Below, piece after piece: positions 1 to 5,306 of a stretch of DNA of 8,414 bases. A program made the position numbers and the translations under genes. How positions within the stretch are numbered: position 1 is the first letter of the stretch; each line of letters starts with the position of its first letter. The stretch lies in NCBI GenBank assembly GCA_934757945.1, contig CAKVLT010000085.1, forward strand, positions 1 to 8,414, written 5' to 3'. Below the pieces are notes generated by a model. That model was not told the origin of the DNA and searched no databases. It saw nothing but the letters and a program-made list of their open reading frames with translations. The DNA is from an uncultured Bulleidia sp. Lineage in GTDB: Bacteria > Bacillota_I > Bacilli_A > Erysipelotrichales > Erysipelotrichaceae.

Positions 1-9
1 GCAAGATTG

Positions 10-30
10 ACCAGTAGTTTCATTACTGGT
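10..30. repeat. Short perfect inverted repeat upstream of the excisionase-like gene
   Basis: ACCAGTA at 10-16 pairs perfectly with TACTGGT at 24-30 around a 7-base loop. No T run follows it (TTGTGAAGG), so it is not a convincing intrinsic terminator. It could be an operator or a protein-binding site for the recombination module, or part of an upstream coding sequence, because one frame is open from base 1 to a TGA at 34-36. Its role is unknown. Confidence 0.35.
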
Positions 31-59
31 TTGTGAAGGCGGAAAGAAAGGCCGCCTTA

Positions 60-242
60 ATGGTGAAAAATATGAAAAAGAAAGATTTAATGACAACACA
101 GGAAGTTGCTGACTACTTGCACTGTTCCACGCACTATGTAACAGAATTAAGACGTAAAAGAGCTATTTACGGAACCAAGATTGGCAAAAAATATTTATAC
201 TATGCCGATTCGGTTTACACCTATGTTACACAATTCATTTAA
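60..242 (+). CDS. xis: Excisionase-like small HTH (MerR/HTH_17-type) DNA-binding protein
   Basis: This is a small basic protein of about 60 residues. Its core begins TTQEVADYLHCSTHYVTELR, the usual winged-helix layout of MerR-like and excisionase-type proteins (T-x-E-V-A-x-Y-L, then a recognition helix). It is followed by a strand pair rich in Lys and Tyr (GKKYLYY) and a short terminal helix. Such proteins bend DNA at attachment sites and steer integrases towards excision. The position directly before a tyrosine recombinase supports that role. The start is uncertain. ATG at 60 has a weak AAAGG eight bases upstream. ATG at 72 and a GTG at 33, which would overlap an upstream TGA, are alternatives. 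The gene ends inside a 19-bp tandem repeat and is closed by its own terminator, so it is probably not read through into int. The family call is firm; the excisionase function is inferred from context. Confidence 0.75.
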   Translation: MVKNMKKKDLMTTQEVADYLHCSTHYVTELRRKRAIYGTKIGKKYLYYADSVYTYVTQFI

Positions 243-261
243 TGTTACACAATTCATTTAA
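224..261. repeat. 19-bp perfect tandem direct repeat across the xis stop codon
   Basis: TGTTACACAATTCATTTAA occurs at 224-242 and again, back to back, at 243-261. The first copy encodes the last six residues and stop of the excisionase-like protein; the second lies after the stop and runs into the terminator stem. Tandem sites next to xis and int are typical of arm-type integrase or excisionase binding sites. A recent slippage duplication is the simpler alternative. Confidence 0.8.
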
Positions 262-297
262 AAGAGAAGAAAGTACGCTTTCTTCTCTTTTTCTTTT
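260..297 (+). terminator. Intrinsic terminator after the excisionase-like gene
   Basis: A perfect 14-bp stem (260-273 with 278-291) has a TACG loop and is followed by TTCTTTT. The left arm is almost pure purine and the right arm pure pyrimidine. It should end the xis transcript, so int likely needs its own promoter or regulated read-through. Confidence 0.85.
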
Positions 298-314
298 AAT
301 TTTCATGAAATCAC

Positions 315-363
315 GGCACAATGGTTATACATTTGGGTGCCGAAAACGGCACAAGGAGGTGCC
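315..363 (+). promoter_or_regulatory. Phased GGCAC/GTGCC repeats in the integrase leader; alternative hairpins
   Basis: Four short arms lie in the leader: GGCAC at 315-319, GTGCC at 337-341, GGCAC at 348-352 and GTGCC at 359-363. Start-to-start spacings are 22, 11 and 11 bp. GTGCCG (337-342) and CGGCAC (347-352) form a hairpin with an AAAA loop. The same GGCAC can instead pair with GTGCC at 359-363, placing a strong AAGGAG in the loop. The strong SD-like AAGGAGGT (353-360) is 22 bases before the int ATG, too far to serve it. Either mutually exclusive RNA folds or a same-face protein operator would explain the pattern. Confidence 0.45.
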
Positions 364-382
364 AAGAAAGGATAAATAATAA

Positions 383-1606
383 ATGGAAAAATACATCGAA
401 ATCACAAAGAGCACTGCAAAAGCATCTAAAGGAAAAATAACAGGCTATAAAGTTAATGTCAACTACAAAGGTCAGCATTACATAACTCGCTTTAAAATAG
501 ACCAATTCGAATCGCAACACGAGTGCTTAATTGCAGCCATCGTAGAGCGTGATCGCATTCTTAGCGAACTTGGAAGAGGCAATCTAAACGTAAGACCTTC
601 ACAGGAAGAAACAGTTGACGAAATCTTCAATCGAATCGAATTGAACTACACGCGCTCCAAAACAACTTATCAAAGATATAAAAAAATGTACACCAAATAT
701 ATCGCACCTATATGCGCGCATACACCTTTAAAGCAGGTCAAAGCCATCACCATCGAAATGTCATTGTACGAATGCGCAAAATGCTGTACTCAGGAAAGTG
801 TAACTCATCTCAAGTCACTGTGGTCACTCATCTATTCTTGTGCCATCAAAACTGGTGTGCAAGGCATCAGCATGGACTTAACTAAAGTAGTAGATACTCC
901 ACAGTCAAACAATTTCACCGAAAGATCACTGTCAGAAAGCAATATCACACAAACTCAGTTTGAAAATTTTTTGCAGTTTGCCAAAGAATATGGGCACTAT
1001 GACCTTTTAAACAATTCCGAATTGGAATTCAACAAAATCATCATGCTCTATGCCCTACAAGTGCAACGCATCACTGGGTTAAGATCTCAGGAGGTAAGAG
1101 CATTATCGGAAGACGATATTTCTTTCACCAATTCAAATAAAGTAGTGATACACGTACGCCATAGTTTAGGTTCAACACACGAAGAGGATTTAGCACTCAG
1201 ACGCTTAAAAACACGTCAAAGCAGACGTGATTTAACATTACCTGAGGAATATACCACATTAATTAAAGAAATACTCTCGTATCGCAAAAAAGCAAACAAG
1301 CTAAACCCAGACAATCTAATTTTTGCTGACTACTGCGGTCACGCAATAAGCAGCAATAAGTATTCCGATTTTCTCCGTCGCGTTTCCAGAAAATACGAAA
1401 AAGAGACGGGCATTCATTTAGAAATTTATTCAACTCTAATGCGTAAAAGTTGCATTACAGATCTTAAAGACAGTGGTTGTTCCCTTTTCGAAGTACAAAG
1501 CATTGCCGGTCATCAGCAGAGTTCGGCTACAACCTTCAACTTCTACTATCAGAACTCAGCAGAAAACAATGAAGCGATACTGGAAAAGAGAAAATTCAGG
1601 GAATAA
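383..1606 (+). CDS. int: Tyrosine recombinase / integrase of the integrative element
   Basis: This 407-residue site-specific recombinase has the usual length for phage and conjugative-element integrases. Residues 1-60 resemble an arm-DNA-binding region, about 75-180 a SAM-like core-binding domain, and about 205-400 the catalytic domain. Visible active-site residues are R234 in TGLRSQEV, K276 in KTRQSRR, R354 in TLMRKS, H377 in AGH and the likely nucleophile Y388 (or Y389) in TTFNFYY. The histidine expected three residues before the second Arg (HxxR) is T351 here. The spacing from H377 to the Tyr is 11 residues, slightly longer than the common 9-10. The start is set by AAAGGA at 367-372, about ten bases before the ATG. 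The gene ends 61 bases from the tRNA-Lys 3' end, so that tRNA is the probable integration target. The family is certain; activity is unproven. Confidence 0.93.
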   Translation: MEKYIEITKSTAKASKGKITGYKVNVNYKGQHYITRFKIDQFESQHECLIAAIVERDRILSELGRGNLNVRPSQEETVDEIFNRIELNYTRSKTTYQRYKKMYTKYIAPICAHTPLKQVKAITIEMSLYECAKCCTQESVTHLKSLWSLIYSCAIKTGVQGISMDLTKVVDTPQSNNFTERSLSESNITQTQFENFLQFAKEYGHYDLLNNSELEFNKIIMLYALQVQRITGLRSQEVRALSEDDISFTNSNKVVIHVRHSLGSTHEEDLALRRLKTRQSRRDLTLPEEYTTLIKEILSYRKKANKLNPDNLIFADYCGHAISSNKYSDFLRRVSRKYEKETGIHLEIYSTLMRKSCITDLKDSGCSLFEVQSIAGHQQSSATTFNFYYQNSAENNEAILEKRKFRE

Positions 1607-1614
1607 TATCCAAA

Positions 1615-1636
1615 TTCCCCAAAATTTCCCCAAAAC
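1615..1636. repeat. 11-bp tandem direct repeat TTCCCCAAAA(T/C) between int and tRNA-Lys
   Basis: TTCCCCAAAA occurs at 1615-1624 and 1626-1635 with an 11-bp period, one helical turn, in the short stretch between the int stop and the tRNA terminator. Short tandem repeats at this place are expected for arm-type binding sites of the integrase N-terminal domain. The assignment is by position only. Confidence 0.55.
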
Positions 1637-1639
1637 ATT

Positions 1640-1661
1640 AAAAAAACCGCATTACTGCGGT
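1640..1661 (-). terminator. Intrinsic terminator of tRNA-Lys
   Basis: Read on the minus strand, ACCGCA pairs with TGCGGT (6 bp, 4-base loop; 1656-1661 with 1646-1651), followed by six to seven T residues. It starts 7 bases after the encoded CCA end. Because the integrative element begins at the tRNA 3' end, this terminator may be supplied by the element or lie within the att core. Confidence 0.85.
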
Positions 1662-1667
1662 ATTTCA

Positions 1668-1743
1668 TGGTGACTCCTGAGGGACTCGAACCCTCGACCC
1701 ACTGATTAAGAGTCAGTTGCTCTACCAACTGAGCTAAGGAGTC
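1668..1743 (-). tRNA. tRNA-Lys (anticodon CUU), CCA encoded
   Basis: The minus strand folds into a complete cloverleaf of 76 bases. The acceptor stem is GACTCCT/AGGAGTC with discriminator A and a genomically encoded CCA (1668-1670). The D arm is GCTC-AGTTGGTA-GAGC. The anticodon stem is ACTGA/TCAGT around the loop CTCTTAA, with anticodon CTT at 1708-1710 on the complement. The T arm is GAGGG-TTCGAGT-CCCTC. The gene decodes AAG. Its 3' end faces the integrase gene, which makes it the likely attachment site of the element on the left. The tRNA is intact, as expected when an element carries a copy of the tRNA 3' end. Confidence 0.97.
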
Positions 1744-1763
1744 ATAACCTTTGTTGCTTGACT

Positions 1764-1791
1764 ATTATAACGCAACATAAGGCTATTGCAA
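1764..1791 (-). promoter_or_regulatory. Promoter of tRNA-Lys
   Basis: On the minus strand a perfect TATAAT (1764-1769) lies 16 bp after TTGCAA (1786-1791). Transcription would start about 13 bases before the mature tRNA 5' end at 1743. Both hexamers and their position fit a housekeeping sigma-70/SigA promoter. Confidence 0.75.
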
Positions 1792-1808
1792 CAACTTTTT
1801 TCAGAAAT

Positions 1809-1910
1809 TTAGAGTTGCTTTGGAAGTACGATTCTTGTAAAAGGACTCTGCAGTGTAATGTATAGTTCTTCCAGATTCATATCTTCAACTTTGATGTCGA
1901 TGTAATGCAT
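1809..1910 (-). CDS. Unrecognised 33-residue small protein
   Basis: On the minus strand an ATG (1908-1910) opens a 33-codon frame ending in TAA at 1809-1811. A perfect AGGAGGA (1918-1924) sits seven bases upstream, as strong as the best ribosome binding sites in the window. The peptide begins MHYIDIKVEDMNLEEL and ends RIVLPKQL. It is acidic in the first half (D5, D10, E9, E14, E15), has no long hydrophobic run and no signal peptide, and contains no cysteine, so it does not look like a hydrophobic type I toxin. I do not recognise the family. It ends 18 bases before the -35 of the tRNA-Lys promoter, with no terminator between, so its transcript could run into the tRNA. It could be a genuine small protein, a leader peptide, or the start of a decayed larger gene. 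Confidence 0.55.
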   Translation of the reverse strand: MHYIDIKVEDMNLEELYITLQSPFTRIVLPKQL

Positions 1911-1955
1911 TTGTTTGTCCTCCTGTTTGCGCTAAAAGAATACAACCAGGTTTAT

Positions 1956-1993
1956 CAGTTACTGTACACATATATGTACAGTAACTGTTTTTT
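1956..1993 (+). terminator. Plus-strand intrinsic terminator / perfect palindrome with no obvious upstream gene
   Basis: CAGTTACTGTACA (1956-1968) pairs perfectly with TGTACAGTAACTG (1975-1987) across 6 bases, and six T residues follow (1988-1993). The shape and T run are those of an intrinsic terminator reading rightwards. Between the tRNA and this point only minus-strand genes are seen. It may terminate an antisense transcript, or be a dyad operator for the minus-strand small gene or the AKR-like gene. Confidence 0.6.
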
Positions 1994-2025
1994 CTTAAGA
2001 AACTACATATTTCATGATTTGTCCA

Positions 2026-2053
2026 TTCAGTGAATTCCTTATAGCTATATAAT
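2026..2053 (+). promoter_or_regulatory. Candidate promoter of the AKR-like gene
   Basis: A consensus TATAAT lies at 2048-2053, with a weak TTCAGT (2026-2031) 16 bp upstream. Transcription would begin near 2060, almost on the AGGAGGT ribosome binding site (2059-2065), leaving a very short leader. Because of that the true -10 may lie slightly upstream, for instance at TATAGC (2040-2045). This is a candidate only. Confidence 0.35.
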
Positions 2054-2075
2054 AGAAGAGGAGGTTACTTACTTC

Positions 2076-2918
2076 ATGTTTAAAGACAAAGAAACCATTA
2101 TACATAATGGTATTACCATACCAACTCTTGGATACAGAGTAATTCCTAATAACGGAAACACTTATAAAAACACCCTGCTTGCTTTGGAAACAGGTTACCG
2201 TTTATTTGATATAGCATGCGATGCAGAAACACAGAAAGCTTTTGGGCAGGCATTACATGATTCTTCTGTAGAAAGGAAAGACATCTTTCTGATACTCAAG
2301 GTTGCCAATAAAAACCATACTTACAACAAGGCACTCCGCGGATTTAAAAACAGCTTATCCAGATGTCAGACAGACTATGCAGATCTGTTACTCATAGACT
2401 GGCCTAATCCTAAAGAATATCGTTCCACGTATGAAACCAGTTCTGTAGAAACATGGAAAGCAGTAGAAGATATCTATAAGCAAGGAAGTGCACGTACTAT
2501 TGGTGTAGCTAACTATGAATCCAGACACATTGAATATTTATTGGAAAACTGTGAGATTTCACCTATGGTCAATGAAGCACGTATCTATCCGGGATTTCCT
2601 TTTACAGATAATCTCAAATGTGCCAATGAGCATAAAATAGTCACAGCAGGATTCTTACAGGATAACTATAAAGACATATTACAAAGTAAAGAATTACAGA
2701 TCTTTGCGGAAAAGTATAACGTTACTCCTGAACAGATTTGTATCCGTTACTTATTTGAAAAAGAATGTATTGCTCTGACTGTAGGCACAGACAAAGATAT
2801 TTTAGCTTCCAACTTCCATGCCTATGACTTTGAATTAACAGATAAGGATATGGCTTATCTGGATGTTATGAAAAACTACGGAGATGAGAATATCAATCCG
2901 GATACAGCAGATTTTTAA
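2076..2918 (+). CDS. Aldo/keto reductase-like protein with degenerate catalytic tetrad
   Basis: The 280-residue protein aligns along its length with single-domain aldo/keto reductases (TIM barrels that reduce carbonyls with NADPH). Recognisable family segments are IPTLG (15-19), GYRLFDIA (40-47), FGQAL (56-60), LILKV (72-76), DYADLLLIDWP (100-110) and IGVANYE (near 160). Of the catalytic Asp-Tyr-Lys-His set, Asp45 and Lys75 are kept. The Tyr position is Ala50 (ungapped from GYR to FGQAL), and the usual LIHWP is LIDWP, so His becomes Asp108. The late cofactor segment (usually PxS...R..EN) reads LTVGTDKDILASN, with Ile242 for the NADP-binding Arg. Normal reductase chemistry is therefore unlikely; a sensor, scaffold or binding role is inference. 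AGGAGGT at 2059-2065 supports the start. A terminator follows, so coupling to the ATPase gene is uncertain. Confidence 0.85.
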   Translation: MFKDKETIIHNGITIPTLGYRVIPNNGNTYKNTLLALETGYRLFDIACDAETQKAFGQALHDSSVERKDIFLILKVANKNHTYNKALRGFKNSLSRCQTDYADLLLIDWPNPKEYRSTYETSSVETWKAVEDIYKQGSARTIGVANYESRHIEYLLENCEISPMVNEARIYPGFPFTDNLKCANEHKIVTAGFLQDNYKDILQSKELQIFAEKYNVTPEQICIRYLFEKECIALTVGTDKDILASNFHAYDFELTDKDMAYLDVMKNYGDENINPDTADF

Positions 2919-2940
2919 TGGGGACTCAGTTCCCATTTTT
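2917..2940 (+). terminator. Intrinsic terminator between the AKR-like and P-type ATPase genes
   Basis: Beginning in the stop codon, a stem of eight to nine pairs (one G-U) around a TCA loop is followed by five T residues (2936-2940). Its T run overlaps a perfect TATAAT at 2940-2945, but no good -35 lies 17 bp upstream (AATGGG). The ATPase is thus expressed either by partial read-through or from this poor promoter. Confidence 0.75.
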
Positions 2941-2965
2941 ATAATAGATAAGGAAACACACGCAT

Positions 2966-5272
2966 ATGCAACTTAATGGTTTAACCACCTCACAGGTACA
3001 ACAACAAATTGAAAAAGGAAATATCAACAAGATTCCTCAGCAGTCAGATCGTACAGTTAAACAAATTGTCCACGACAATGTCTGTACCTACTTCAACCTG
3101 ATATTTTTAATCATCTCCATTCTTTTAATCATTGCAGGATCTTTTAAAAGCTTAACTTTTTTACCCGTAGTCATTGCCAACACCGTTATAGGTATTATCC
3201 AGCAGTTACGTTCCAAGAAAGTACTGGACGAACTTTCTGTATTAGATAAAACCAATTACACAGTCATCAGAGATGGTGAAGCTGTTGTCTTACCCTCTGA
3301 TGAACTGGTATTAAATGATATTGTACTCGTCAAAGCCGGGCAGCAGATTCCTGCAGATGGAAATGTCGTACAGGGAAAAGCAGATGTCAATGAATCTTTA
3401 TTAACTGGTGAAGCAGATGAAATTGAAAAGAAAATCGGCTCTGATTTAAAATCAGGCAGCTTTATCGTCAGTGGAGATATCTACATGATTTTAACAAATG
3501 TAGGTTCAGACTCCTATGCCTGCAAACTTATGACCAAGGCCAAAAAAGTCACTGAGCACAAATCTGAAATGATCAGAGATATCGAACTGATCATTAAAAT
3601 AGCCGGCGTTCTGATTATCCCTATCGGATTACTGTTACTGATACAGTCATTAATGAACGGTAATGTGTTCTCAGATTCCATTGTCTCCATGGTAGGTGCA
3701 GTCATCGGAATGATTCCTGAAGGTATGTATCTTTTAACTACAGTTGCTCTGGCTTTAAGCTCCATGAGACTTGCCCAGAAACAGGTATTACTTCATGATA
3801 TGCATTCCATAGAGACTTTAGCAAGAGTAGATGTACTCTGTGTGGATAAAACAGGTACGATTACTGAAGAAAAGATGAGTGTTATCGAAGCCTTTCCTCC
3901 TGTCAATAAAACGGATGTTTCTGAAAGTTCCACTTTAAGTAAATACATACACACCCTGCAGGATGACAATATCACCATGGAAGCTTTAAGAAACTACTTT
4001 ACAGAAGAAGGTTCCTTACCAGCCGTTTCCACTCAACCATTCTCCTCCAGATACAAATATTCCTCTGTAACTACAACTTACGCAGAATACAGACTTGGAG
4101 CTCCGGAATATCTTTTAACAAGAGAACAGTTACAGGCAAACATGCACCTCATTGAGCAAAGAACTTCTCTTGGAAAACGTGTCCTTGCCTTTGCCCAATA
4201 TAAAGAAGGTACCTGTATTCCCCTGCTGTTTATCACTCTGGAAAATAAAATCAGAGACAATGCCGTAGAAATCTTTACCTACTTCCACGACAGAAACGTA
4301 GAAGTCAAAGTCATTTCAGGTGATAATCCATTAACAGTTTCCAAAGTTGCCACAACAGCAGGTATAGCCAATGCGGATAAATATATTGACGCTACTACAT
4401 TAACCACTCCTGAAAGTATTCAGGAGGCTGTTACAAAATATACTGTTTTTGGAAGAGTCAAACCAGAACAGAAACAGCTTCTTGTCACAGCCTTACAGAA
4501 GAATAAACTGAAAGTAGCCATGACTGGTGATGGGGTCAATGATATTCTGGCCATGAAGAAAGCAGACTGTTCCATTGCCATGGGCAGTGGAAGTGATGCT
4601 GCCAGACAAGCTGCTCAGGTAGTATTATTAGATTCCGACTTTTCTCACTTAAAGAATATCGTCTCTGAAGGAAGACGAGACATTAACAATATCACCCGTT
4701 CTGCTACCTTATTTCTATACAAGAATATGTTCTCTTTATTCCTGGCCATCTTCTCCATTATCAACTCTTTCTCTTACCCTTTAAAGCCATCCCAGATATC
4801 TCTGGTATCCATGTTTAACATCGGCATTCCTTCTTTCTTCCTGGCATTAGAAGCCAATGAAGGAAAACAAAACGGACACTTCATTACCCAAACACTTCTA
4901 AGAGCGTTACCAGCCTCTCTGACATCTTTTGTCTCTATTGCAGCACTGGTATTGTTCGCTCAATTATTCAACCTTCCAGATGCAGATATAGGTACAGCCA
5001 GTACATATCTTTTATCCATTGTAGGCTTTATTATCCTGATTCACTTATCCAGTCCATTCAATAAATACAGAGGCTTTATCTTCTTCTGTTGTCTGTCTGG
5101 TTTTTTACTTTCCTTAACCTGGTTAAACAACCTGTTCTGCATTGAAGCATTATCTTTAAAGACAGCTTCATTATGTATTGTTTTTGCATTAGCAGAAGTG
5201 ACAGTCATGAGATATCTCACCAAACTGTTTACTTCCTTCAGACACTTTGTCGAAAAGAAACTATCTAAATAA
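2966..5272 (+). CDS. P-type cation-translocating ATPase (CtpE/Exp7-like)
   Basis: This 768-residue membrane pump has all P-type ATPase marks. TGEA (147-150) is the actuator loop, DKTGT (294-298) carries the phosphorylated Asp294, LGAPE (377-381) lies in the nucleotide-binding domain, and TGDGVND (520-526) is in the P domain. Helices lie near 43-58, 62-80, 206-229 and 236-262, with six more after about residue 590, giving ten. The TM4 motif is IPEG (P251-G253), and TM6 reads FNIGIPSFFLALE. PEG in TM4, PFSSR, and Leu in place of Lys in the GAPE motif point to the CtpE/Exp7 group rather than to Cu/Zn (CPx) or Kdp pumps. CtpE of mycobacteria is linked to calcium uptake; the ion here cannot be read from sequence. 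There is no N-terminal metal-binding domain. AAGGA at 2950-2954 is the ribosome binding site. The gene is intact. Confidence 0.93.
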   Translation: MQLNGLTTSQVQQQIEKGNINKIPQQSDRTVKQIVHDNVCTYFNLIFLIISILLIIAGSFKSLTFLPVVIANTVIGIIQQLRSKKVLDELSVLDKTNYTVIRDGEAVVLPSDELVLNDIVLVKAGQQIPADGNVVQGKADVNESLLTGEADEIEKKIGSDLKSGSFIVSGDIYMILTNVGSDSYACKLMTKAKKVTEHKSEMIRDIELIIKIAGVLIIPIGLLLLIQSLMNGNVFSDSIVSMVGAVIGMIPEGMYLLTTVALALSSMRLAQKQVLLHDMHSIETLARVDVLCVDKTGTITEEKMSVIEAFPPVNKTDVSESSTLSKYIHTLQDDNITMEALRNYFTEEGSLPAVSTQPFSSRYKYSSVTTTYAEYRLGAPEYLLTREQLQANMHLIEQRTSLGKRVLAFAQYKEGTCIPLLFITLENKIRDNAVEIFTYFHDRNVEVKVISGDNPLTVSKVATTAGIANADKYIDATTLTTPESIQEAVTKYTVFGRVKPEQKQLLVTALQKNKLKVAMTGDGVNDILAMKKADCSIAMGSGSDAARQAAQVVLLDSDFSHLKNIVSEGRRDINNITRSATLFLYKNMFSLFLAIFSIINSFSYPLKPSQISLVSMFNIGIPSFFLALEANEGKQNGHFITQTLLRALPASLTSFVSIAALVLFAQLFNLPDADIGTASTYLLSIVGFIILIHLSSPFNKYRGFIFFCCLSGFLLSLTWLNNLFCIEALSLKTASLCIVFALAEVTVMRYLTKLFTSFRHFVEKKLSK

Positions 5273-5300
5273 GGAGAATGCAATTGCATTCTCCTTATTT
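5267..5300. terminator. Bidirectional terminator between convergent ATPase and MATE genes
   Basis: Bases 5267-5300 form a perfect 34-bp palindrome with 17-bp arms centred on AATT, overlapping the ATPase stop. It ends TTATTT on both strands, so it can stop transcription of both convergent genes. The MATE stop codon lies only seven bases beyond. The T tracts are interrupted by one A, so efficiency is uncertain. Confidence 0.8.
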
Positions 5301-5306
5301 GTACTG

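Noticed and set aside
1..36. Open frame from the window edge ending at TGA 34-36, overlapping a GTG start at 33
   Set aside because: Twelve codons are too few to call a gene; it could be the tail of an upstream gene translationally coupled to xis, but the inverted repeat at 10-30 gives an equally good non-coding explanation.
301..311. TTTCATGAAAT motif shared with the glucosidase promoter (6760-6769)
   Set aside because: It is a short AT-rich palindrome expected by chance at this composition; the two loci have no functional link.
311..520. Minus-strand open frame opposite the integrase start
   Set aside because: It is antisense to a well-supported gene, has no ribosome binding site, and its composition is that of a shadow frame. 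The same applies to antisense frames at 3514-3765, 3793-3978, 4078-4260, 5041-5289 and 7836-8045.
1473..1673. Plus-strand frame overlapping the integrase end and running to the tRNA
   Set aside because: It is an alternate frame of int extending over the repeats and terminator, with no ribosome binding site or recognisable protein.
1963..1981. LexA-like box (CTGT...ACAG) inside the palindrome
   Set aside because: The spacing between CTGT and ACAG is not that of known LexA boxes, Bacillota use a different SOS box, and the bases are explained by the longer dyad.
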